From contig NZ_CP051514.1 in assembly GCF_012689525.1 (NCBI RefSeq), forward strand, positions 1,984,001 through 2,048,000: 64,000 nt of DNA, in the 5' to 3' direction. Source of the DNA: Paraburkholderia aromaticivorans. Lineage in GTDB: Bacteria; Pseudomonadota; Gammaproteobacteria; Burkholderiales; Burkholderiaceae. A program made the translations under genes and the position numbers. The notes beneath the pieces are model-generated. The model saw nothing but the letters and a program-made list of their open reading frames with translations, did no database searches and was not told the DNA's origin. Each line of letters opens with the position of its first letter. The stretch's first letter is position 1. Below are positions 38,294-46,966 of the stretch, one piece after another.

Positions 38294-39931
38294 TTGAGCG
38301 CAACCGAAAAGATAAGCGGCCTGGAAGGCATACCCGGCGCCGGGACGCCGGCGACGCTGCGGCGGACCCTGACATGGAAGGACGCATTCTGGGTGGCGAG
38401 TGGATCGCCCGCGTTTGTGCTCTTTACGCTGGGCGCCATCGCCGCAACCGTCGGGCAGCCTGCGTGGATCATCTGGATAGCCTCGATTGTGATAGGTTTC
38501 GTCCAATGCTTTACCTACGCCGAAATATCCGGTCTGTTCCCCCACAAATCGGGCGGCGCGTCGATTTACGGCGCAATTGCCTGGGTCCGGTATTCGAAAT
38601 TTCTTGCGCCTGTTTCCGTGTGGTGCAACTGGTTCGCGTGGTCGCCGGTGCTGGCGCTCGGCACGGGGCTCGGCGCCAGCTACGTTCTCTCGACGCTGTT
38701 TCCGGCCGACGCCGCGATTAACACCTGGTCGATTACCCTGCTGAACCTGGACGCCGTCAAGCATGGACTGACCCTGCGAATCAACGCTACCTTCGTGCTG
38801 GGTGCCGCGCTCCTGCTGCTGACGTTTCTCGTGCAACACCACGGTGCGCAACGTGCGGCGAAGCTCCAGAAGTATATGGGGATTGCAGCGCTGATTCCGC
38901 TGACGCTATTCGGCATCGTACCGTTGGTTACCGGCGGCGTGCACATGCATAACTGGTTTCCGTTGCTGCCGTTGGCCCACGACGCACACGGAAATGTGGT
39001 CATGGGGAGTTGGAATGCAGCCGGCTGGACGCTTGCGATCGGCGGGCTGTTCGTCGCCGGATGGTCGACCTATGGCTTCGAAACAGCGGTTTGCTACACG
39101 CGAGAATTCAAGAACCCGAAAACCGATACGTTCAAGGCGATCTTCTATTCCGGACTGCTGTGCCTCGGCGTCTATATTCTGGTGCCGCTGTCGTTTCAGG
39201 GAGCGATGGGACTCAAGGGGCTGCTGGAACCAGGCATCTATGACGGCACTGGCGTGGCTGCAGCGATGGCTAACATCATCGGCGGTGGCGCCATCGTTTT
39301 CTATGTGATCGTGGTGATGCTAGTTTTCACCTTGCTGCTTTCGGTGATGACCTCGATGATGGGGTCGTCGCGAACCTTGTACCAGGCGTCGGTCGACGGA
39401 TGGCTGCCACGTTATCTGTCGCATGTGAACGAACATGGTGCCCCGACGCGCGCCATGTGGACCGATCTGTGCTTCAACCTGATCTTGCTGCTGATGTCGG
39501 ACAATGTCGCGATATTGGCCATGTCCAACGTCTGCTATTTCGCCTTTGTGTTTCTGAATCTTCAGGCGGGCTGGATTCACCGGCTCGATCGCCCGCACTG
39601 GGCGCGGCCGTTCAAGTGCCCAAACTGGCTGTTGGCGCTCGGTGCGCTCTGCGGATTCATCGACCTCGTTTGCATCGGCGCGGGCGCGGATATCTGGGGT
39701 CCGGGGACACTGCGCAACGGCCTCATTGCTATCGCACTCATCATTCCCGTCTTTGTGTTTCGCCATTACGTTCAGGACAAGGGCAAATTTCCCGACGCGA
39801 TGCTCGATGATCTCGAATTACGTCAGGACGAAGGCGTGCAGCGGCACGCAGGATACCTTCCCTATCTTGTGCTTGTTTTGACAGTTGTGGTGATCTGGGT
39901 GTCGCATAAATTCGCCGTGTTGCCGACCTAG
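38294..39931 (+). CDS. APC-superfamily permease, paralogue of the 29287 gene
   Basis: 545 residues, about 12 membrane segments, with EISGLFPHKSGGASIYGAIAW and STYGFETAVCYTREF nearly matching the other permease, as do the C-terminal WIHRLDRPHWARPF and GADIWGPGTL regions. The start is TTG 38294 preceded by GAGGAG at 7 nt; TTG 38279 lies before that site. It follows the GcvT-like and ACT genes and probably imports their substrate or a related methylated compound. Confidence 0.84.
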   Translation: MSATEKISGLEGIPGAGTPATLRRTLTWKDAFWVASGSPAFVLFTLGAIAATVGQPAWIIWIASIVIGFVQCFTYAEISGLFPHKSGGASIYGAIAWVRYSKFLAPVSVWCNWFAWSPVLALGTGLGASYVLSTLFPADAAINTWSITLLNLDAVKHGLTLRINATFVLGAALLLLTFLVQHHGAQRAAKLQKYMGIAALIPLTLFGIVPLVTGGVHMHNWFPLLPLAHDAHGNVVMGSWNAAGWTLAIGGLFVAGWSTYGFETAVCYTREFKNPKTDTFKAIFYSGLLCLGVYILVPLSFQGAMGLKGLLEPGIYDGTGVAAAMANIIGGGAIVFYVIVVMLVFTLLLSVMTSMMGSSRTLYQASVDGWLPRYLSHVNEHGAPTRAMWTDLCFNLILLLMSDNVAILAMSNVCYFAFVFLNLQAGWIHRLDRPHWARPFKCPNWLLALGALCGFIDLVCIGAGADIWGPGTLRNGLIAIALIIPVFVFRHYVQDKGKFPDAMLDDLELRQDEGVQRHAGYLPYLVLVLTVVVIWVSHKFAVLPT

Positions 39932-39991
39932 TGCCTCGTCACGCCTCAAACGTCGGATAAAGTCTGAACAGCACACGCCGGATTTTGTGCG

Positions 39992-40237
39992 ATGCGGACA
40001 CGTGGTGGCGTAGTTGCTTGGCCGCGCATGCGCTTCTGGATGCAGGCAGTTGGCTACCCGGAGACGGCCGAAGCATGGGCAAGAGCAGATTCGCATGCTG
40101 CGGTAGTCCGCCTCTGGTGCCACACTGGACCGGCACTATCGTTCTATCAGCGAAACAGCTTTCAACCTTTGGATAGATTTCGGACGAACGACTTTGATGG
40201 TCGTCGGATAGTTGAGATGGAGTGGCGCGGCACTTGA
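39992..40237 (+). pseudogene. Possible GNAT acetyltransferase C-terminal remnant
   Basis: An 81-codon frame ends in LSFYQRNSFQPLDRFRTNDFDGRRIVEMEW, which looks like the FYxxxGF end of a GNAT acetyltransferase. The acetyl-CoA-binding motif is absent and the upstream part is unrecognisable. Weak support. Confidence 0.25.
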
Positions 40238-40689
40238 TGGTCATTCGCGCTGTGATATTAATCTCATGGTGACTTGGACGGATGTCCGGTTGACTCTCCG
40301 GAATCCCCCGCCAGGGTCGTAAGATGGCGACCGGCAGAAGCCGGCCAAGCGGTCGTTGCGGGGGGACGAGTCCGACAGGCGGCTCGGGGGTCGAGAGCAC
40401 GCATTCGCTGGCGGTGCGACCCGACCGTCCCCTCCCGTTTTGCTGACGACGTTGGTATCGAGCAGCCGAATGCCAGCTTCCTCGATCAGCGAACTCACCC
40501 TCCCGACCCCAGCCGGACGCCTATGACAAACCGCCGAACGTCGCTTGCTGAATCGGTAACGGTCAGTGCGCGAGTCCCGTCGCTGGCGAGATGGACAGAA
40601 ACGACGACGCGTCAGCGGCCGGCCCGCGTCGTCAAGTCAGTAGTCTTGTATGGAGCATCGCAGCCGCCGCGGATATAGACGCGAAGGCG
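40238..40689. other. Intergenic stretch with no recognised gene
   Basis: About 450 bp with short frames on both strands, none resembling a known family. A small hairpin CCGGC-AGAA-GCCGG lies near 40334-40349. It separates the C1/amine island from the accessory catabolic module. Confidence 0.4.
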
Positions 40690-42066
40690 CTATTCCATGG
40701 GAACGATCACATCTTCGGAGAGAGAGATTTCCTTTGTCGCATCGTTGCGACGGCCAAACGCAAAAAGCGCGAACGCTGCGACGAACGCAGGCACCGCGAG
40801 TAGCGTGAAGACTGCGCCAAATGGCAGGCCGAGGCTCATCATTACGCCACCGGACAGTGCGCCGGCCACGGCGCCCATGCGTCCGATGCCGAGCATCCAC
40901 GCGACGCCGGTCGCACGCCCTTGCGTCGGATAAAAGGCCGCGGCGAGTGCCGACATCGAGGTGACCGCGCTCGTCACTGCCACGCCGGTCAGGAAGATCA
41001 GGACGGCAAGCCAGAACCGGTCAGAAACGCCGCATCCGATGGTCAACACCAGCGCTGCCGACAGTACATAGGCGCAGGCGTTGGCGCGTCGCGGATTGGT
41101 GCGACCCATCACCCAGCCGAGACACAAGTTGCCCAGAATGCCACCGAGCGGGAACAGCGAAGTGGTGAGCGCGGCCCCTTGCGCCGTGAAGCCCGCGTCC
41201 TTGAAAAGCGTCGGCAGCCAGTTGGTGAGGAGGTAATAAATCATCAGACCGGTGAAGTAGGCGAGCCACAGCATCGCGGTGCCGAAGCTATACGGCTTCG
41301 ACACGATGAGCGCCAGCGAAGATTTCTTCTCCGTTGCGACGTGCGTATCGGCGGCGATGAAGTTGAGGGCGGCGCCATGGGCGAGACGCGGGTCGTTTGA
41401 GATGCGGCGCAGAACCCGCGCGATCTTCTCTGCCGGCCACTTGCGTACGACCATGAACTGCGCGGACTCGGGCAGCAGCGCAACGAGCAGCACAGCCAGT
41501 ACGAGCGGTCCGATGCCGCCGGTGATCAGCACGCTTTGCCAGCCGAATTCCGGTATCAGCCACGCTGCGCACAATCCGCCGATGGTAAGCCCCACCGAGA
41601 AGCCGCAAAACATCGCGTTGACTACGATGGCCCGAATGCGTGCTGGCGCGTACTCCGACATCAGCGTGACCGCGTTCGGCATGGCCGCGCCGAGCCCGAG
41701 CCCGGTGAGGAAGCGCCAGGCAGTGAGCGACTCGATCGAGCCCGACTGCGATGAAGCAAGGCTCCACGCGCCGAAAAAGAACACCGACAGCACAAGCACG
41801 ACCTTACGCCCGATGCGATCCGCGGCGGGACCGGCGGCGAGCGCGCCAATGCCGAGGCCGACGAGCGCCGCGCTCATCACCGGACCGAGCGCGGCTCGTG
41901 TGATGCCCCATTCGCCGATCAACGAAGGCGCGACGAAGCCGACGGCCGCCGTATCGAAGCCGTCGGCGGCGACCACCAGAAAGCAAAGGATCAAGATGAT
42001 CCATTGATAGGGGGAGAAGCGTTGACTATCTACGAAGCTTTGGACTTCAAGGGTGTGCTTTTTCAT
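40690..42066 (-). CDS. MFS transporter, aromatic acid:H+ symporter type
   Basis: 458 residues and 12 predicted membrane segments. The first carries VVAADGFDTAAVGFVAPSL, the DGxD motif of the AAHS family; GPAADRIGRKVVLVLSV is the MFS loop 2-3 motif. It likely imports an aromatic or related organic acid for the adjacent dehydrogenases. ATG 42066 is preceded by GGAGACG at 10 nt. It is 62 bp after the SDR gene and in the same direction. Confidence 0.87.
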   Translation of the reverse strand: MKKHTLEVQSFVDSQRFSPYQWIILILCFLVVAADGFDTAAVGFVAPSLIGEWGITRAALGPVMSAALVGLGIGALAAGPAADRIGRKVVLVLSVFFFGAWSLASSQSGSIESLTAWRFLTGLGLGAAMPNAVTLMSEYAPARIRAIVVNAMFCGFSVGLTIGGLCAAWLIPEFGWQSVLITGGIGPLVLAVLLVALLPESAQFMVVRKWPAEKIARVLRRISNDPRLAHGAALNFIAADTHVATEKKSSLALIVSKPYSFGTAMLWLAYFTGLMIYYLLTNWLPTLFKDAGFTAQGAALTTSLFPLGGILGNLCLGWVMGRTNPRRANACAYVLSAALVLTIGCGVSDRFWLAVLIFLTGVAVTSAVTSMSALAAAFYPTQGRATGVAWMLGIGRMGAVAGALSGGVMMSLGLPFGAVFTLLAVPAFVAAFALFAFGRRNDATKEISLSEDVIVPME

Positions 42067-42128
42067 TGCGGTTCGTCTCCATTGATTTATCTCCAGGCGG
42101 CTGCAGGAATGCGGTTTTCTATGAACCG

Positions 42129-42890
42129 CTATGCCGATCCCGATGCATGCCAACCGCCGTCCACACTCAACACAGTTCCGGTGATATAGCTCGCCGCATC
42201 GGAGGCGAGAAAGAGGATGGCTTGAGCGATCTCTTCAGGACGCGCGAGTCGTCCCATCGGCGTGCGACGCTCGATAGACGGCAAGTCGATCTGCCCATTC
42301 TTTACGAGCCGTTGTGCGAGTTCGGTGGCGACATAGCCTGGCGCCACGGCATTCACGCGAATGCCATCCCGCGCCCACTCGCATGCCATCGAGCGGGTCA
42401 TTGCCGCGATGCCCGCCTTCGCCGCGCCGTATGCATTGCGCTGCGGGATGCCGGAGAGTCCGGCAATCGAGCACAGATTTACAATGGCGCCCGAGCGTTG
42501 GACGAGCATCGATTTTGCGGCCTCGCGGCTGGCAAGAAACGCGCCGCGCAGATGAACGCCGATCAGTACGTCGAAGGCATCGACGCTCTGTTCAATGGTG
42601 GGCTTTGCCTGCTCGCCGATCCCTGCGTTGTTCACGAGCACGTCGAGCCGTCCGCATGCCTTCAAGGTGTCGTCGATCATCGCGACGACATCGCTCTCCG
42701 ACGACACGTCGCCGCCGATGGCCACATGTCCCCCACCACCGAGTTCCTCGACGCGATGCCGCGCCGCATCGCGATGCAGATCCGCTATCACGACGCGATA
42801 TCCTTGCGCGGCCAGTGCACGAGCCGTTGCCCAACCGATGCCGCTCGCACCGCCCGTGACAAGCGCCACGCGTTGCCGTTCCTCGTTCAT
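42129..42890 (-). CDS. Short-chain dehydrogenase/reductase
   Basis: 253 residues, a classical SDR: VALVTGGASGIGWATA (TGxxxGIG cofactor loop), LVNNAGIGEQ (NNAG), catalytic Ser in CSIAGLSGI and Tyr-x3-Lys in YGAAKAG, and a C-terminal SYITGTVLSVDGGWHASG. Substrate unknown. AGGGAGAAGACC precedes the ATG. Part of the MFS-SDR-NIPSNAP-flavoprotein-SDR minus-strand cluster. Confidence 0.88.
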   Translation of the reverse strand: MNEERQRVALVTGGASGIGWATARALAAQGYRVVIADLHRDAARHRVEELGGGGHVAIGGDVSSESDVVAMIDDTLKACGRLDVLVNNAGIGEQAKPTIEQSVDAFDVLIGVHLRGAFLASREAAKSMLVQRSGAIVNLCSIAGLSGIPQRNAYGAAKAGIAAMTRSMACEWARDGIRVNAVAPGYVATELAQRLVKNGQIDLPSIERRTPMGRLARPEEIAQAILFLASDAASYITGTVLSVDGGWHASGSA

Positions 42891-42908
42891 GGTCTTCTCC
42901 CTCGCGAT

Positions 42909-43247
42909 CTAGCGCACTGCCGCTGACAGGCTTCTGAATTCGACGCGCTTGATGATGCGGCTCTCCTGCGCGACGATCAGATGCGCCGATGCCTGGAGAT
43001 ACGCGGGCCATTCGGGATCGTTATCACGTGCGGTACGGCGCTGGTCGTAGTCCGCGATGCTTTCGTATCCCCACAGGTGCACGACCTGATTCAACGCGCC
43101 GATGTCGCTCATAAAGAAGCCGACGGGCGCGCCGAGATACTTGAGCTGAATGGGCATCGCGAGACGATCGAATACGTCGATGAATTCGGCCATGCCGCGC
43201 GGCTTGATCGTGTAGATGCGGTGATCGATGAAAGGCTTGTTGCTCAT
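42909..43247 (-). CDS. NIPSNAP-family protein
   Basis: 112 residues: IDHRIYTIKPRGMAEFIDVFDRLAMPIQLKYLGAPVGFFMSDIGALNQVVHLWGYES, the ferredoxin-like NIPSNAP domain (described in pieces; key features YTIKPG-like start, PIQLKYLG and NQVVHLW). Bacterial members accompany catabolic genes; biochemical role unknown. The start overlaps the flavoprotein stop (ATGA), implying coupled translation. Confidence 0.85.
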   Translation of the reverse strand: MSNKPFIDHRIYTIKPRGMAEFIDVFDRLAMPIQLKYLGAPVGFFMSDIGALNQVVHLWGYESIADYDQRRTARDNDPEWPAYLQASAHLIVAQESRIIKRVEFRSLSAAVR

Positions 43248-44989
43248 GCTGCACTCCTGAACTCGCTGACCTTGCTTCGCGCATGCACGCGGCCAGCCAG
43301 ATGCAATCCCGTGAGATAGCCGAACGTCATGATGGGGCCCAGCGTGATGCCCGCGCCCGGATAGTTGCCGCCCATGACGCTCGCGCGGTCGTTGCCGACG
43401 GCGTAAAGACCGTCAATCGGTTCCGTGCCCTTGAGCACTTGTCCATGCACGTTCGTGGCGATGCCGTCGAAGGTGCCGAGATCACCCATCACGAGCTTCA
43501 GCGCGTAATACGGTCCCTTGCCGACGGGCGCGACGCAGGGGTTCGGTGTATGAGCGGAATCGCCGAGATAGCGGTTGAAGGAAGTCGTTCCGCGGCCGAA
43601 CGCGCGGTCCAGGCCGATGGGTGCGCCCTGGTTGTATTCGCGCACGGTTTCCTCCAGCACGGCGCTGTCTATACCCGCACGCTGCGCGAGCTCGGCGAGG
43701 GTCCGCCCTTTGACGAGGTAGCCGTTCTTCAGGTGCGGCTTGAGCGAAAGCGGCGCGGGCTTCGCGAACCCGAGTCCGTACCTGCGAATCGTCGCATGAT
43801 CGCAGACCAGCCACATCGCGGTTTCGCGCTCGTCCCGGCAGGCTTCGATCATCGCCGCGCCTACATCGTGATAGGAGTTCGATTCGTTGGTGAAGCGAGC
43901 GCCCCTGCGGGTCACGCCGATCACGCCTGGCTTGTAGCGGTCGAGCAGATGCGGAAACACGCCATATCGTCCATCCTTCAACGGCACACGCGATACGGGC
44001 ATCCATGCGGCGGGCTGCGGATAGCGAATATCGACGCGTCCACCGACACGCTCCGCCATGCGTGCGCCGTCGCCGGTATTGCCCGCAGGCACGGGCGACA
44101 CATGTTCGCCACCCCGCTGCACGTGCGGATAGGCAATCGAAATGCGCGCGACGTCGTGTGAGAAGCCACCGCATGCCAGCACTACGCCGCGCCGCGCGAT
44201 GACGCGCATCTCCTGACCCTTCGCGGTGATGACCGCACCCGTTACACGTCCATTGGTCGTGGTGAGTTCTTTTGCGCCGGTGTTCGTGTGAATCGGAATG
44301 CCAAGATCGAGCGCGGACTTGGCGAGTCGTGCGGCAAGCGCATTGCCGCTGGTGACCTGCACACCACGTTTATAGAGCGCAAGCTCCTTGAGATGGCTCG
44401 TCAGTCGCCTGGCGACATACCACGCCGAAGCTAGCGATTTCGTCGCGTTGAAAAAATGCTTGAGATCCGCACTCGACGAATTGAACATCATGCCGATGAA
44501 CGTGATCGTCTGGAGCGGCGGGCGCAAGCGCGCGATATCCGCACCGAGCGCGCGCGCATCGAACGGCTTCGCGACGACCGAGCGGCCGACATCGACACCG
44601 CCCGGCGCGTCGGGATGATAGTCGGGATAGAGCGTTGGCAAAAACTCGACCGACGTCTCACGTTCGAAGAATTCGATCATTCGCGGGCCGTTGTCGAGGA
44701 ACGCATCGATCGCGGTCTGATCAAACATTGCGCCGGTTTCATGGCGCAGATAATCAATCGCGGCGTCACGCGTGTCGTCGATGCCGGCTCGCTTCGCATG
44801 CGGGTTGCCGGGAATCCACAGCACACCGCCGGAAAACGCGGTCGTGCCGCCGAAATAAGCCTCCTTCTCGACGACGATCACGTCGAGGCCCTGCTTTTTC
44901 GCGGTGATGGCAGTGGAAAGACCGCCTGCGCCCGAGCCGATCACAAGCACGTCGCAAGCGAGGTCGGACGACCGTGTCACGGTAGTCAT
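43244..44989 (-). CDS. FAD-dependent oxidoreductase, 3-ketosteroid-1-dehydrogenase-like
   Basis: 581 residues. N-terminal FAD site VLVIGSGAGGLSTAITAKKQGLDVIVVEKEAYFGG (GxGxxG plus distal Glu), substrate region with FSGGVLWIP, and C-terminal GLYAVGNDRASVMGGNYPGAGITLGPIMTFGYLTG, characteristic of the KstD/fumarate-reductase-like FAD_binding_2 family. It probably introduces a double bond next to a carbonyl in a cyclic ketone or steroid-like substrate. ATG 44989 is chosen for AAAGGA 7 nt upstream. Confidence 0.85.
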   Translation of the reverse strand: MTTVTRSSDLACDVLVIGSGAGGLSTAITAKKQGLDVIVVEKEAYFGGTTAFSGGVLWIPGNPHAKRAGIDDTRDAAIDYLRHETGAMFDQTAIDAFLDNGPRMIEFFERETSVEFLPTLYPDYHPDAPGGVDVGRSVVAKPFDARALGADIARLRPPLQTITFIGMMFNSSSADLKHFFNATKSLASAWYVARRLTSHLKELALYKRGVQVTSGNALAARLAKSALDLGIPIHTNTGAKELTTTNGRVTGAVITAKGQEMRVIARRGVVLACGGFSHDVARISIAYPHVQRGGEHVSPVPAGNTGDGARMAERVGGRVDIRYPQPAAWMPVSRVPLKDGRYGVFPHLLDRYKPGVIGVTRRGARFTNESNSYHDVGAAMIEACRDERETAMWLVCDHATIRRYGLGFAKPAPLSLKPHLKNGYLVKGRTLAELAQRAGIDSAVLEETVREYNQGAPIGLDRAFGRGTTSFNRYLGDSAHTPNPCVAPVGKGPYYALKLVMGDLGTFDGIATNVHGQVLKGTEPIDGLYAVGNDRASVMGGNYPGAGITLGPIMTFGYLTGLHLAGRVHARSKVSEFRSAA

Positions 44990-45042
44990 CGTCATGTCCT
45001 TTAACATTGATTCGAGCGCGGGTGCGCCCGTAGATAGTCGTG

Positions 45043-45882
45043 TTACGCGGCGCGGATCGCTTCGAAACCGGGGCGCGGCACGAGGTCCATCAACATGCAT
45101 TCAAAGCCGCCGTCGACAACAATTTCCGCGCCGTTCACATACGCCGCGCGTCTGCTTGCGAGAAAGGCCGCGACATCGGCGATATCGTTGGGCTCGCCGA
45201 TGCGTCGGCTCGCCGTCATCGCGCTGCGGCGCGCTTCGATATCGCCTTGTTCATAAAAGGCCCTTGAAAGCGGCGTGCGAATCATGCCGGGGCAGAGCGT
45301 ATTGCTCCGAACGCCGCGCGGTCCCCATTCTGCAGCGACCTGCCGGGAAAGCATCGCGATGCCGGCCTTGCTGGCGCTATACGCGCCGCTCCACGTCTGC
45401 GGATGATGCGCGGCGATCGATGCGATATGTACTATGCTGCCCGTGCCGCGCGCGAGCATGCCTCGTCCGAACGACTGTGCGCACAGCATGTAGCCGGTGA
45501 GATTGACCGCGAGCATCGCGTTCCATTCGTCGAGTCCAATATCCTCGATGCCGCCGGCGCGCAATAGTCCCGCGTTGTTGATGAGCACGTCCGCGTGGCC
45601 GAGCTTGCGCTCCACCTGTTCACGTGCGCGATTGACGCTTGACGCATCGCTGATATCGCACGCGACGGCAAGCGCTTGTATGCCCCGCGCCTGCAAGACT
45701 TGCGCCGCTTCATGGCAGCCGGATTCGTCGCGGTCCAGCAATGCGAGGCGCGCACCAGCATCGGCGAGCGTCGCGGCGATCGCACGGCCGATGCCGCCCG
45801 CCGCGCCGGTCACCACGCATATGCTCGATTCGAGGCCGAGCCAATGCGTCGCGGCGTGATCCCGCGTCACGTGATTAGTCAT
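45043..45882 (-). CDS. Short-chain dehydrogenase/reductase
   Basis: 279 residues: ICVVTGAAGGIGRAIAATLADAG, LINNAGLLRAGG, Ser in HIASIAAHHP, YSASKAG catalytic Tyr/Lys, and a C-terminal AAYVNGAEIVVDGG. Diverged from the SDR at 42129. ATG 45882 follows CAGGAGACAAGG; an upstream in-frame ATG at 45915 is not needed. First gene of the minus-strand catabolic cluster, divergent from the AraC regulator. Confidence 0.87.
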   Translation of the reverse strand: MTNHVTRDHAATHWLGLESSICVVTGAAGGIGRAIAATLADAGARLALLDRDESGCHEAAQVLQARGIQALAVACDISDASSVNRAREQVERKLGHADVLINNAGLLRAGGIEDIGLDEWNAMLAVNLTGYMLCAQSFGRGMLARGTGSIVHIASIAAHHPQTWSGAYSASKAGIAMLSRQVAAEWGPRGVRSNTLCPGMIRTPLSRAFYEQGDIEARRSAMTASRRIGEPNDIADVAAFLASRRAAYVNGAEIVVDGGFECMLMDLVPRPGFEAIRAA

Positions 45883-45967
45883 CCTTGTCTCCTGATAGGC
45901 TTGAAAAGGAGGCATCTGTCGGGCTGCCGCATGACGCCTTTCCTATGAAAAAAGTATATTCACGGCC

Positions 45968-46017
45968 TTGCACAAAAAATTGGACAAAGGAGGCAGACAA
46001 CAGGACAATTTGTGCAA
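45968..46017. promoter_or_regulatory. Inverted repeat at the AraC gene start, candidate operator
   Basis: TTGCACAAA (45968-45976) and TTTGTGCAA (46009-46017) are exact inverted 9-mers 32 nt apart, each flanked inward by a second match (AATTG and CAATT). Related direct copies of GGACAAAGGAG and GCAAAGGAG occur in between. The right arm overlaps the ribosome site of the araC-type gene, suggesting autoregulation, and the region also separates it from the divergent SDR operon. Confidence 0.55.
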
Positions 46018-46029
46018 AGGAGACGCGAC

Positions 46030-46956
46030 GTGCCCAGGAATATCCCTAACTACAATCTCTATGGCGAATCCGCGCGCCCACCGTGGTACGACGCATTCAA
46101 CTTCGAATGGATCGCGGAGCGCAGCGCACCGAACGACTGGCATATCGACCCGCATCGTCACGACGCCCTCTTGCAGTTTCTGTACATTCGCGGCGGCGGT
46201 AGCAACGGCGACGTGCTGATCGAAAACACCCGCCTGCGCATTGAGCCGCCATGCGTCATCATGCTGCCCGCGCAGACGGTGCATGGCTTTAACTTCGCGT
46301 CCGATGTGGACGGCCTCGTCGTAACAGCGGCGCAGCGTTCGCTTGAGGCGCTCGCAACGATGGTCGCGCCCGCGCTTGTGCCGGTGCTGCAACATGCGGG
46401 CGTGACGCGCGTGAATCCTCAGACACATGACAGCGTGCTGATGCCGCTCGTCGACTTGCTGGAGAGGGAATATCGCGCGACGGATCGCGGGCACATGGCG
46501 GCGGGCCTGCCGCTATTGATTGCACTGTTTGTGCATGTTGCGCGTATGTGCGAACGTGCGTCTGCGGCTCGCGCGACTGCTGCGGCGAGTGTTTCGGCCA
46601 CGGAGCGGCGCGCCGCGCAGATCAGGCGCTTCAGGGAACTCGTCGCCGCGCAATTTCGCGAGCACCGGCCCGTAGAGTTCTATGCCCAGAAGCTTGACAT
46701 GACCGTCGCGCAACTGGGGCGCATCTGCCGCGAGGAAATCTCAAGTTCGCCGCTCGCCGTCATCAACGAACATCTCGTGCGTGAAGCGCAACGAGATTTA
46801 GTCTATTCACATATGTCGGTCAAGCAGATCGCGCATGGTTTAGGTTTTGCCGACGTCGCCTATTTCAGCCGGTATTTTCGCAATCAGACCGGCGTGACAC
46901 CCACTCAATTTCAGGTTGAGGCGCATAAGGCGTTGGCGATTGATCTACGGTGTTGA
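46030..46956 (+). CDS. AraC-family transcriptional regulator (PobR-like)
   Basis: 308 residues. N-terminal cupin-like effector domain with WHIDPHRHDALLQFLYI and PPCVIMLPAQTVHGF; C-terminal AraC double HTH (FYAQKLDMTVAQLGRICREEISSSP, VKQIAHGLGFADVAYFSRYFRNQTGVTPTQF). This layout resembles PobR-type activators of aromatic catabolism. GTG 46030 is preferred over GTG 46012 because AAAGGAG lies 7 nt upstream. Divergent from the SDR/flavoprotein/MFS operon it probably controls. Confidence 0.87.
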   Translation: MPRNIPNYNLYGESARPPWYDAFNFEWIAERSAPNDWHIDPHRHDALLQFLYIRGGGSNGDVLIENTRLRIEPPCVIMLPAQTVHGFNFASDVDGLVVTAAQRSLEALATMVAPALVPVLQHAGVTRVNPQTHDSVLMPLVDLLEREYRATDRGHMAAGLPLLIALFVHVARMCERASAARATAAASVSATERRAAQIRRFRELVAAQFREHRPVEFYAQKLDMTVAQLGRICREEISSSPLAVINEHLVREAQRDLVYSHMSVKQIAHGLGFADVAYFSRYFRNQTGVTPTQFQVEAHKALAIDLRC

Positions 46957-46966
46957 AAGTGATGAA

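Noticed and set aside
40241..40498. 85-codon minus-strand frame as a small gene
   Set aside because: Composition and sequence look like chance; no ribosome site or family resemblance.
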